This document shows positions 32,306 through 41,855 of a stretch of DNA of 57,228 nucleotides, one piece after another. Source of the stretch: an uncultured Clostridia bacterium (GTDB lineage: Bacteria > Bacillota > Clostridia > Christensenellales > UBA1750); the NCBI GenBank assembly GCA_944383925.1, contig CALWRM010000015.1, positions 1-57,228 of the forward strand, in the 5' to 3' direction. Both the position numbers and the translations under genes were made by a program. Below the pieces are notes generated by a model. That model worked only from the letters and a program-made list of their open reading frames with translations. It made no database searches and was not told the DNA's origin. Each line of letters opens with the position of its first letter. Within the stretch, counting starts at the first letter, position 1.

Positions 32306-32334
32306 TTTTCAAACCCGATGTTTTTCGTTATACT
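32306..32334 (+). promoter_or_regulatory. Putative promoter of pta
   Basis: TTTTCA (32306-32311), a 17-base spacer and TATACT (32329-32334), about 90 bases before the pta start. Confidence 0.45.
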
Positions 32335-32424
32335 TAGTGTGTTTAGGAATAGATCGCTTCTGCTCCGAAGGCTCGGGTGGGTTTTCGACAGACCAAGTAT
32401 AGCACAGATGAGGGAGGAACTAGT

Positions 32425-33414
32425 ATGAGTTTGATGGATCGCATTCAGGCCAAGGCCAAGGCCAACAAAAAGCGCATCGTGCTGCCCGAGGGCGCCGAGG
32501 AGCGCACCGTGAAGGCGGCGGCCATCCTGCTGAAGGAGGGCATCTGCGACCTGATCCTGCTAGGCGATGAAGAGAAGATCCGCGCCTGGGGCGAGGACCT
32601 CAGCGGCGCCACCATCATCGATCCGAAGAAGAGCGATAAGTTGCAGGACTATGCCGACACCCTGTACGAGCTGCGCAAGGCCAAGGGCATGACGCCGGAA
32701 AAGGCCTACCAGCAGATGCAGGAGGAAACCTTCTTTGGCACCATGATGATGAAGAAGAACGAGGCCGACGGCATGGTTTCCGGCGCCATCCATTCCACCG
32801 CCGACACCCTGCGCCCGGCCCTGCAGATCATCAAGACCAAGAAGGGCGTGACCACCGCCTCCTCCTGCTTTGTCATGGAGTGCCCCAACACCGCCTATGG
32901 ACAAAACGGCGTGCTGATCTTTGCGGACTGCGCCGTCAACATCGAGCCCGATGCCCAGCAGCTGGCGGCCATCGCCATCGCTTCTGCGGAAACCGCCAAG
33001 ACCATCGCCGAGATCGACGAGCCCAAGGTCGCCATGCTGTCCTTCTCCACCAAGGGCTCCGGCAAGGGCGACATGGTGGATAAGGTCCGCCAGGCCACGG
33101 AGCTGGTGAAGGAGCTCGCTCCCCAGCTGCAGGTGGACGGCGAGCTGCAGGCCGACGCCGCGCTGGTGGAGAAGGTTGGCCAGCTCAAGTCCCCCGGTTC
33201 CCAGGTGGCCGGCAAGGCCAACGTGCTCATCTTCCCCAGCCTGGAGGCCGGCAACATCGGCTACAAGCTGGTGCAGCGCCTGGCCGGCGCCACGGCCATC
33301 GGGCCCGTGATGCAGGGCTTGGCCCGTCCCGTGAACGACCTTAGCCGTGGTTGCTCCGTGGAGGATATCGTATCCCTTTGCGCGTTGACCGCCGTGCAGG
33401 CCCAGAACGAATAA
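32425..33414 (+). CDS. pta: Phosphate acetyltransferase
   Basis: Converts acetyl-CoA and phosphate to acetyl phosphate, the first of two steps giving ATP and acetate in fermentation. The 329-residue protein is the short Pta class without the regulatory N-terminus. MVSGAIHSTADTLRPALQII near residues 115-135 and the C-terminal FPSLEAGNIGYKLVQRL are characteristic. AGGGAGGA precedes ATG 32425. It is followed after 88 bases, including a small hairpin, by ackA. Confidence 0.96.
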   Translation: MSLMDRIQAKAKANKKRIVLPEGAEERTVKAAAILLKEGICDLILLGDEEKIRAWGEDLSGATIIDPKKSDKLQDYADTLYELRKAKGMTPEKAYQQMQEETFFGTMMMKKNEADGMVSGAIHSTADTLRPALQIIKTKKGVTTASSCFVMECPNTAYGQNGVLIFADCAVNIEPDAQQLAAIAIASAETAKTIAEIDEPKVAMLSFSTKGSGKGDMVDKVRQATELVKELAPQLQVDGELQADAALVEKVGQLKSPGSQVAGKANVLIFPSLEAGNIGYKLVQRLAGATAIGPVMQGLARPVNDLSRGCSVEDIVSLCALTAVQAQNE

Positions 33415-33435
33415 CCGCCAGAAAGAAACCAGCCG

Positions 33436-33459
33436 AAGGGGGAGCAAGCCTCCCCCTTT
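33436..33459 (+). terminator. Hairpin between pta and ackA
   Basis: AAGGGGGAG pairs with CTCCCCCTT around CAAGC. The T-tract is short, so it may be a partial terminator or stability element. Confidence 0.45.
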
Positions 33460-33502
33460 CTCCAAATACACCAGCGCGAACATCAAGGGAGGAAACCAGG
33501 CA

Positions 33503-34696
33503 ATGAACATCTTGGTCATCAACGCGGGGAGCTCCTCGCTGAAATACCAACTCTTTGACATGAACAACGAAGCCGTCCTGGCCAAGGGCCAGGTGGAGCG
33601 CATCGGCTTGCCCATGGGCGCCATCTCTCAAAAGTCCGACAAGGGCCCCATCTCCATCGAGGCGCCCGTGCCGGACCACACCGCCGCCATGGAATTTGTG
33701 GTCAAGTGCCTGACCGACCCCGAGAAGGGCGTCATCCCCGACCTGAGCTCCATCGACGCCATCGGCCATCGGGTGCTGCACGGCGGCGCGGACTTCACCA
33801 AGTCCACCGTGGTGGACGGCCCCGTGAAGAAGGCCATCCGCGATAACTTTGTGCTCGGCCCCCTGCACAATCCCGCCAACCTGGCCGGCATCGAGGTTTG
33901 CGAAAAGCTCATGCCCGGCAAGCCCAACGTGGCCGTGTTCGACACCGCCTTCCATCAGACCATGCCCGACTACGCCTACATGTACGCCGTGCCCTACGAG
34001 TACTACACCAAGTACAAGGTCCGCCGCTACGGCTTCCACGGCACCTCCCACCGCTTCGTCTCCGCCGAGGCGGCCAAGCGCCTGGGTTACGAGGGCGGCA
34101 AGGGCCTGAAGCTGATCGTCTGCCATCTGGGCAACGGTTCCTCCCTCTCCGCCGTCGTGGACGGCAAGTGCGTGGATACCTCCATGGGCATCACCCCTCT
34201 GGAAGGCATGGTCATGGGCACCCGCTCCGGCGATGTGGACCCCGCCGTGTTGCAGTATGTGATGAACATCGAGGGCCTGTCCATCGACGAGATGCTCAAC
34301 ATCCTCAACAAGAAGTCCGGCCTGTTGGGCATTTCCGGCGTGTCCTCCGACATGCGCGACACCACCAAGGCGGCCGAGGAAGGCAACGAGCGGGCGAAGC
34401 TGGCCATCCGCATGCTCTGCTACCGGCTGCGCAAGTACATCGGCGCCTACGCCGCCGCCATGGAAGGCGTGGACGCCATCGCCTTCACCGGCGGCATCGG
34501 TGAAAACGACAGCCAGGTCCGCCAGGAGGTGCTCTCCAAGCTGTCCTTCCTGGGCATCGAGCTGGACGAGAAGGCCAACGCCGCCACCCGTGGCAACGGC
34601 GTCATCTCCACCGAGAACAGCAAGGTCAAGGTGTTGGTGGTTTCCACCAACGAGGAGCTTGCCATCGCCAGGGACACCAAGGCCCTGTGCCAATAA
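33503..34696 (+). CDS. ackA: Acetate kinase
   Basis: Transfers phosphate from acetyl phosphate to ADP, yielding ATP and acetate. The 397-residue protein has the N-terminal VINAGSSSLKYQL, GHRVLHGG, HLGNGSSLSAV and FTGGIGENDSQVR motifs of the ASKHA-fold acetate kinase family, including the conserved catalytic arginines and Asp in the FDTAFHQT region. GGGAGGAAA precedes the ATG. With pta it forms the standard acetate-producing module. Confidence 0.97.
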   Translation: MNILVINAGSSSLKYQLFDMNNEAVLAKGQVERIGLPMGAISQKSDKGPISIEAPVPDHTAAMEFVVKCLTDPEKGVIPDLSSIDAIGHRVLHGGADFTKSTVVDGPVKKAIRDNFVLGPLHNPANLAGIEVCEKLMPGKPNVAVFDTAFHQTMPDYAYMYAVPYEYYTKYKVRRYGFHGTSHRFVSAEAAKRLGYEGGKGLKLIVCHLGNGSSLSAVVDGKCVDTSMGITPLEGMVMGTRSGDVDPAVLQYVMNIEGLSIDEMLNILNKKSGLLGISGVSSDMRDTTKAAEEGNERAKLAIRMLCYRLRKYIGAYAAAMEGVDAIAFTGGIGENDSQVRQEVLSKLSFLGIELDEKANAATRGNGVISTENSKVKVLVVSTNEELAIARDTKALCQ

Positions 34697-34719
34697 GGCG
34701 CAAAGACAAGGAACGCCCG

Positions 34720-34755
34720 CGGGACGAACGCCTCCGCAAGGAGGCGTTCGTCCCG
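34720..34755 (+). terminator. Terminator after ackA
   Basis: A 16-bp perfect stem CGGGACGAACGCCTCC with loop GCAA. No T-run follows. Confidence 0.65.
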
Positions 34756-34781
34756 TGCGGCAATCATAACGAAAAATCTGT

Positions 34782-34810
34782 TTGACTTTTGCCGGCGCTT
34801 TGCCTATAAT
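34782..34810 (+). promoter_or_regulatory. Promoter of yceD-rpmF
   Basis: TTGACT (34782-34787), a 17-base spacer and TATAAT (34805-34810). Confidence 0.85.
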
Positions 34811-34841
34811 AGTGAATCGGTGACGGAGTGAGGGGCTTCCT

Positions 34842-35351
34842 ATGCAATTGTCCGTACAAAAGGCCCTGCAAAGGCAGGGCGAACGCCTGGAGTTCCGGGT
34901 GGAGCTGGGCTTGGAGCCCTTTGAGTTTTGCGGCGATCAGATTGCCCCCTGTGGGCCTGTCCTGGTGGAAGGGCACATGATGGGCGTGGAGGATCGCATC
35001 GAGCTGGACGGCGTCATCCATGCGCGCCTAAAATCCAGCTGCGTCCGTTGCCTGTCCGAGGCCGTGCTCGAGCTGCGGGTGCCCTTTACCGAAAAGTACC
35101 TGCGTGAGCCGGACGAGGAAGAACCAGACGCCTTCCTGTATGAGGCTTCCGCCGTGGACCTGGACCAGATGGTGCTGGGCAACCTGGTGATGAACCTGCC
35201 CGTGCAGATCCTCTGCAAGGAGGATTGCAAGGGCCTGTGTCCCAAATGCGGCAAGAACCTCAACGAAGGCCCCTGTGATTGCGATTCGGAGCCCTTGCAT
35301 TCGGCCTTTGCCGTTCTCAAGGACCTGAAGCTGGAGGAGGATGAGCCCTAG
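34842..35351 (+). CDS. YceD family protein (DUF177)
   Basis: A 169-residue DUF177 protein, the conserved partner of rpmF in most bacteria; plant and bacterial homologues are implicated in 23S rRNA accumulation. Cysteine pairs CVRC near residue 65 and CPKCGKN plus CDCD near the C-terminus could bind metal. The acidic C-terminus (LEEDEP) is common in the family. It lies 145 bases before rpmF and shares its promoter. Confidence 0.9.
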   Translation: MQLSVQKALQRQGERLEFRVELGLEPFEFCGDQIAPCGPVLVEGHMMGVEDRIELDGVIHARLKSSCVRCLSEAVLELRVPFTEKYLREPDEEEPDAFLYEASAVDLDQMVLGNLVMNLPVQILCKEDCKGLCPKCGKNLNEGPCDCDSEPLHSAFAVLKDLKLEEDEP

Positions 35352-35417
35352 GCCCATCCGGATCTCCCCAACCCGACCAGACCGCGATGAAAGCATCGAG
35401 TGCTTTGCGAAACGCAC

Positions 35418-35473
35418 GGTGTAAAGCCTTTTGGCGCACCAACGGGCTTGATGCGAAAAAACGGGTTTACACC
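35418..35473 (+). promoter_or_regulatory. Hairpin in the rpmF 5' region
   Basis: GGTGTAAA (35418-35425) is complementary to TTTACACC (35466-35473), which ends just before the rpmF ribosome site AAAAGGAGGTG at 35478. It could influence L32 translation; the interval 35352-35496 holds no other gene. Confidence 0.35.
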
Positions 35474-35496
35474 ATGGAAAAGGAGGTGTGTTTCAA

Positions 35497-35688
35497 ATGG
35501 CAGTTCCCAAGGGGAAAATTTCCAAGCAGCGCAAGCATACCCGCCGCGCCAATTGGCGCCTGTCCCTGCCCGGCATCGTTGAGTGCCCCCAGTGCAAGTC
35601 GATGAAGCTGTCCCACCGCGTGTGCAAGAAGTGCGGCTACTACGACGGCAAGCAGGTTGTGAAGGTCGCCGATGAGAAGAACGCCTAA
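35497..35688 (+). CDS. rpmF: 50S ribosomal protein L32
   Basis: Large-subunit protein of 63 residues, opening [20 protein letters not shown]. It has the C-terminal zinc-ribbon cysteines CPQC and CKKCGYY, so this is the zinc-binding (C+) form. The ATG at 35497 follows AAAAGGAGGTG with eight bases of spacing; an in-frame ATG three codons earlier overlaps the ribosome site spacing and is not the family start. A terminator follows directly. Confidence 0.97.
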   Translation: MAVPKGKISKQRKHTRRANWRLSLPGIVECPQCKSMKLSHRVCKKCGYYDGKQVVKVADEKNA

Positions 35689-35709
35689 GGTCAAAAACGC
35701 CGGTTTTTG

Positions 35710-35748
35710 AAGAAGGTATCTGCCAAGCGCAGAAGGCCTTCTTTTTTT
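35710..35748 (+). terminator. Terminator after rpmF
   Basis: AAGAAGG pairs with CCTTCTT, enclosing TCTGC/GCAGA, followed by seven T. Confidence 0.85.
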
Positions 35749-35753
35749 GTCCT

Positions 35754-35782
35754 TTGCGGCGCCGCTTTTTCCATGCTATACT
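35754..35782 (+). promoter_or_regulatory. Putative promoter for the single ABC exporter gene
   Basis: TTGCGG (35754-35759), a 17-base spacer and TATACT (35777-35782) with TGC before it. The roughly 210-base leader to 35995 holds a CTCAGCGC/GCGCTGAG hairpin (about 35868-35903) but no recognised riboswitch and no convincing small gene. Confidence 0.5.
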
Positions 35783-35995
35783 GAATTTTGTACGCGTTCA
35801 TCCGCCGCCTTGAATGGAAGAAAGGGGAGAGAGCAGGCATATGCGGACAAAGCGAATTATCCACTCAGCGCGGCTAATGCGCCCGGTTGGCGGGCAGCGC
35901 TGAGCATAGATACGACGCCAACCGATGGAGCAAACCGCGCTTTTCATTTCCAAGAGACGCGATAAAGTTGGTTTGGGAAAGGCGAGTGTTGTTCC

Positions 35996-37702
35996 ATGAA
36001 ACACATACGTTCCGTTGTGAAGAAGGAAGGATGGCTTTGCGCGGCCTACATAGCCCTTGGCGTCCTGCTGTCCTTCCTGGAGGTATATTGGACCAAGGTC
36101 ACCCAGCTGACCTTGGACGACCTATCCGGCGGCACGCTGTCGCTTGGCCGGATCGCCTGCTTCGGCGGGGTGCTGCTGCTCAGCTACGCGCTGGGCTATT
36201 TGGACGAGTTGCCCAGCTCCCGCTTGGCCCAGCGCCTGGTGCTGGACTTTAAGCTGCTGGCCATGGAGAAGCTGCAAACGGTGGAATTCGGCTTTTATCA
36301 AAGCCTGGGCACGGGCCTGCTCACCCAGCGGGTGGAAAGCGGCGCGCAGGCCGGCAAGGCCATCGCCTTTGACTTCTGGTTCGAGCTGTTTCGCAGCGTG
36401 TTGCCGTCCATGGTTTTTAGCCTGTGCTACATCGCCGCCATCGACCCGCGGGTGGTGACCGCGATCGCCTGTGGCTATGGGCTCGTGTTCTTGCTGTCCA
36501 ACCTGCTGCTCAGGCGGCTGTACCGCATCAAGGAGCAGGTGCTGGACAACGAGGAGCTCTTTAACCGGCGTTTGGTGCGGGCGCTGATGGAGCTGAGCTG
36601 CTTTCGCACCTCCAGGCTCTATCCGGGGCAGATCGTGCGGGCCCGGGCGGAGGCGCGGGAGATTGAGCGGGGCAAGACCCGCATGCGCATGGTCCACGAG
36701 GCCTTTTTCGCGCTCTTCGCCCTGCTGATGGGCTTGGTCAAGATCGGCATCGTGGTCTATGCGGGCGTCGGCGGCCGCTTGAGCGTCGGCGAGGTGGTGG
36801 CCCTGCTGGCCCTGTCGGACAAGGCCTACGTGCCCGTATCCATCTTCAACGTGCTGTTTGTGCAGTATAAGCTGGACAGGAGCGCCTTTGCGCGGCTGGC
36901 CCAGCTGTTGGATGCGCCCGACGAGCCGGGCTTGCTGGGGGGCGAGGCGCTGGAGAAGGTGCGGGGCGAGCTGTGCCTGGAGAACGTCTGCCTGGCGTAT
37001 GGCCCCCTGCAGGCGCTGCGCGGCGTGAGCCTGCGCCTCTCGCCCGGGCAGACGATCGGCTTTGTGGGCAGGAGCGGCTCGGGAAAGACCACGGCCCTGC
37101 GGGTGGCCGCGGGCTTGCAGCGCCCAAGCGGGGGCAGCGTCCGCGTGGACGGACGGGAGCTGTACAGCCTGGATTTGAATAGCTATTTTGCCTGCATCGC
37201 CTACGCCAGCCAGGAGGCCCCGGTGTTCGACGGCAGCCTGCGGGAGAACCTGTGCCCGGGCGCGGGCCGCCCGGATGCGGAGCTGTGGCAGGCGCTGGAG
37301 GATTGCTGCCTGGCCGAGCGGGTACGGGCCCTACCCCAGGGCCTGGACGCCCAGGTGGGGGAGAAGGGCGCCCTGCTCTCCGGCGGAGAGAGGCAGCGCC
37401 TGGCCCTGGCCCGGGTGCTGTTGTCCGACGCCAAGCTCGTGCTGCTGGACGAGGCCACCTCCGCCCTGGATAACCTGACGGAGGAGAGGGTGATGCAAAG
37501 GCTGCTGGAACGGCTCAAGGGCCGGACGCTGCTCGTGGTGGCCCACCGCTTGGAGAGCCTGGCCGCCCTGGAAACGCTGGCCGTGTTCGAGGACGGCCGG
37601 GTGGTGCAGCGGGGCGCCTACGCGCAGCTGGCCGCCCAGGACGGCCCCTTCCGCCGCCTGCTGCAGGCCTATGCAGGGGGCGAGGGAGAAGCAAGGCCAT
37701 AA
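35996..37702 (+). CDS. ABC exporter half-transporter (TMD-NBD), probable homodimer
   Basis: A 568-residue half-transporter: membrane domain with six spans in residues 15-300, then ATPase with GRSGSGKTT (Walker A), LSGGERQRLALARVLL, LVLLDEATSALD and VVAHR. All catalytic residues are present. It has no partner gene, so it may act as a homodimer, unlike the overlapping pair at 3352-6856. The ribosome site (AAAGGCGAG) is weak and the leader is unusually long, so the gene may be under post-transcriptional control. The substrate is unknown. Confidence 0.88.
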   Translation: MKHIRSVVKKEGWLCAAYIALGVLLSFLEVYWTKVTQLTLDDLSGGTLSLGRIACFGGVLLLSYALGYLDELPSSRLAQRLVLDFKLLAMEKLQTVEFGFYQSLGTGLLTQRVESGAQAGKAIAFDFWFELFRSVLPSMVFSLCYIAAIDPRVVTAIACGYGLVFLLSNLLLRRLYRIKEQVLDNEELFNRRLVRALMELSCFRTSRLYPGQIVRARAEAREIERGKTRMRMVHEAFFALFALLMGLVKIGIVVYAGVGGRLSVGEVVALLALSDKAYVPVSIFNVLFVQYKLDRSAFARLAQLLDAPDEPGLLGGEALEKVRGELCLENVCLAYGPLQALRGVSLRLSPGQTIGFVGRSGSGKTTALRVAAGLQRPSGGSVRVDGRELYSLDLNSYFACIAYASQEAPVFDGSLRENLCPGAGRPDAELWQALEDCCLAERVRALPQGLDAQVGEKGALLSGGERQRLALARVLLSDAKLVLLDEATSALDNLTEERVMQRLLERLKGRTLLVVAHRLESLAALETLAVFEDGRVVQRGAYAQLAAQDGPFRRLLQAYAGGEGEARP

Positions 37703-37716
37703 AGAAGGCAAAAAAG

Positions 37717-37750
37717 GGGCGCGCGGCGATTGGATTTTCGCCGCGCGCCC
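37717..37750. terminator. Bidirectional terminator, strongest for the minus strand
   Basis: A 12-bp stem GGGCGCGCGGCG / CGCCGCGCGCCC. On the minus strand it is followed by CCTTTTTT, terminating the small acidic gene. Confidence 0.75.
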
Positions 37751-37773
37751 TTGCTTGCGCGGTGCGCGCCGGG

Positions 37774-37959
37774 TCACTCGTCCCCTTGCAGCAGGCTTTC
37801 CGCATAGGAGAAGAGCTCGTCCCTGGAGCAGATGTCCTCGGCCCTTTGGTCGATGGAGTCCTTCACAAAGGCGGGCAAGGCGGTGTAAAAATCGTTGCTC
37901 TCCTCGTCGCTGTCCAGCAGGTCGTACAGGCCGTTGTAGGCGTCAAAATCGTTTGCCAT
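37774..37959 (-). CDS. Small acidic protein, 61 residues, unknown function
   Basis: Begins MANDFDAYNGLYDLLDSD behind AAAAGGAGCG at nine bases, and ends SYAESLLQGDE. It is acidic, rich in Asp/Glu/Tyr, without Cys-based motifs, signal or membrane span. It is flanked by terminators on both sides (38045-38088 upstream, 37717-37750 downstream), so it has its own transcript or read-through from clpB. A clear ribosome site and coding-like composition support a real gene; no family recognised. Confidence 0.7.
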   Translation of the reverse strand: MANDFDAYNGLYDLLDSDEESNDFYTALPAFVKDSIDQRAEDICSRDELFSYAESLLQGDE

Positions 37960-38044
37960 GGGAATGCACGCTCCTTTTCCTCGTGATCTTCCAGGGCCGG
38001 CGGCCCCATGGGCCTTACTGTTGCCGAAAGGCGGCCCGCTTATG

Positions 38045-38088
38045 CAAAAAAGGTCCGCAGGGGCTGGAAGCCCTCGCGGACCTTTTTG
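38045..38088. terminator. Terminator after clpB
   Basis: AAAAAGGTCCGC pairs with GCGGACCTTTTT, with additional inner GGGG/CCCT pairing; T-runs lie on both strands. On the minus strand it follows the clpB stop by 25 bases. Confidence 0.85.
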
Positions 38089-38112
38089 GCGCAACGGCGC
38101 GTTTTGGGGGCG

Positions 38113-40719
<2,607 letters not shown>

Positions 40720-40758
40720 ATCGGATACCTCCTTTGGGTCGGGGAAATGGTTCTATCG

Positions 40759-41391
40759 TTATAAGAGTAGGGGATCGCCCTGCTCGTACAGGGCGCGCTG
40801 CCGGGCTGCGGCCTGGCAGGCGGCCGTGTAATCCGGCCAAAGGGACAAGAACGCTTGCAACGCCCCGTCCACCAACTGGATGTAGTCCGAGATGGCCTGG
40901 GCGGTCTCGTCCGCCGAGAGGACCGCACTTCGGCGCAGGCGCAGTTCCTTTTGAAAGCGGCCTTCCGCATAGGAGCAGGCCGCCGACTCCGCCTGCATGA
41001 AGGCCTGGAAGAACAGGCCGAGGGCTTGCAACAGGGAAGAGGACTGGGTGCGGAAGCTGGCCTTGAGCTGGCCAAGCCGGCCGTCCTCCTGGGGATGAAG
41101 CTCCACCTGGTAGCGCACGGCCGGCCTGTACTTGACGGGCAGCACGCCGCGCACCGCGAACAGCCCCGCGGCGCTCTGGCGCAGGGCCTGGAACGGCCCC
41201 TCCTGGCAGATCAGGCGCTCCATCTGTTCGAAGACGGAGGAGGCGTGCATCTGCGGCGTCACCATGGAGGCGTGTTCGGCCAGGATCTCGTCGATCAGGG
41301 CCGAGCGGCTCAGGCCGCGCGCGTAGGCCATTTGATCGATGCGCTGCACGACGCCGTCGCTGAGCACCAGGGAATAGACGCTCTTGTGCAT
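40759..41391 (-). CDS. Protein with N-terminal ribbon-helix-helix domain, upstream of clpB
   Basis: A 210-residue protein. Residues 1-44 read as a CopG/Arc-type ribbon-helix-helix DNA-binding domain: a beta strand (SVYSLVLSDGV), helix with QRIDQMAYARGL, and the SRSALIDEIL helix. The remainder is helical, with a central QVELHPQEDG strand region and no known domain. It is preceded by CAAAGGAGGTGG and a strong promoter, and followed 39 bases later by clpB, so the two are probably cotranscribed. A self- or clpB-regulating repressor is a reasonable inference. Confidence 0.75.
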   Translation of the reverse strand: MHKSVYSLVLSDGVVQRIDQMAYARGLSRSALIDEILAEHASMVTPQMHASSVFEQMERLICQEGPFQALRQSAAGLFAVRGVLPVKYRPAVRYQVELHPQEDGRLGQLKASFRTQSSSLLQALGLFFQAFMQAESAACSYAEGRFQKELRLRRSAVLSADETAQAISDYIQLVDGALQAFLSLWPDYTAACQAAARQRALYEQGDPLLL

Positions 41392-41417
41392 AATCTCCAC
41401 CTCCTTTGCACGACAGT

Positions 41418-41447
41418 AGTATATACCGAGGAGAAATAATTTGTCAA
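41418..41447 (-). promoter_or_regulatory. Promoter of the RHH-clpB unit with overlapping palindrome
   Basis: On the minus strand TTGACA (41447-41442), an 18-base spacer and TATACT (41423-41418). The perfect palindrome GTATATAC (41419-41426) overlaps the -10 and could be an RHH operator half or whole site. Confidence 0.65.
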
Positions 41448-41546
41448 TAGAATTATATAATTTAATGTGCAAATTATTTTGGCGGAAAATGGGGATCCAT
41501 CCATGCTCCATCGGAACTTGAGGAAGGTGTGGCTACATTGCAGGAA

Positions 41547-41684
41547 ATGAAAAGCAAACTTGCAGAAAGTTTGCATGCAAAAGGTAGGAAAAGAAAGAAA
41601 AAAACGTTTTTGAAGGATAATGATGCATGTGCATTGACAAGGCGCAAGATAAGATTCAAACGCTTGAAATCAAATATAAAATAG
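41547..41684 (+). CDS. Possible small basic protein or remnant, 45 residues
   Basis: A frame opening MKSKLAESLHAKGRKRKKK that lies in an AT-rich 430-base gap unlike its GC-rich surroundings. The same frame is open from 41466 (73 codons) and includes the helix-like SELEEGVATLQEM before the ATG. There is no convincing ribosome site. It could be a small Lys/Arg-rich protein, the tail of a decayed gene, or chance. The rest of 41448-41778 shows only a GGGGG/CCCCC hairpin near 41723-41735. Confidence 0.22.
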   Translation: MKSKLAESLHAKGRKRKKKTFLKDNDACALTRRKIRFKRLKSNIK

Positions 41685-41778
41685 GAAGGGGAATTTTCTT
41701 TGAGAAAAACGAGGGGGAAAACCCCCTGTAGAAATGCAGAGTTAACCCAACTTTTTTGCAAAAACCCCTGTGTGCCTA

Positions 41779-41808
41779 TTGAAATGAAGGCATGCAACCT
41801 GCTATAAT
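41779..41808 (+). promoter_or_regulatory. Promoter of the opp operon
   Basis: TTGAAA (41779-41784), an 18-base spacer and TATAAT (41803-41808). Confidence 0.75.
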
Positions 41809-41855
41809 ACAGAACATGGTTTACGCCATACAACATTTCGTAGGAGGTATATGCT

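Noticed and set aside
33341-34693. A 450-codon frame opposite ackA
   Set aside because: Antisense shadow of acetate kinase; composition is typical of reversed GC-rich coding DNA.
35461-35605. A frame starting at ATG 35474 overlapping rpmF
   Set aside because: It uses the rpmF ribosome site as codons and reads L32 in the wrong frame; the rpmF product is unmistakable.
35783-35995. T-box or known riboswitch before the single ABC exporter
   Set aside because: No TGG-containing T-box core and no B12, SAM, lysine, glycine or guanidine core could be recognised.
40720-40758. CIRCE or CtsR operator before clpB
   Set aside because: I looked for TTAGCACTC-type inverted repeats and tandem heptamers in the clpB and RHH upstream regions and found none.
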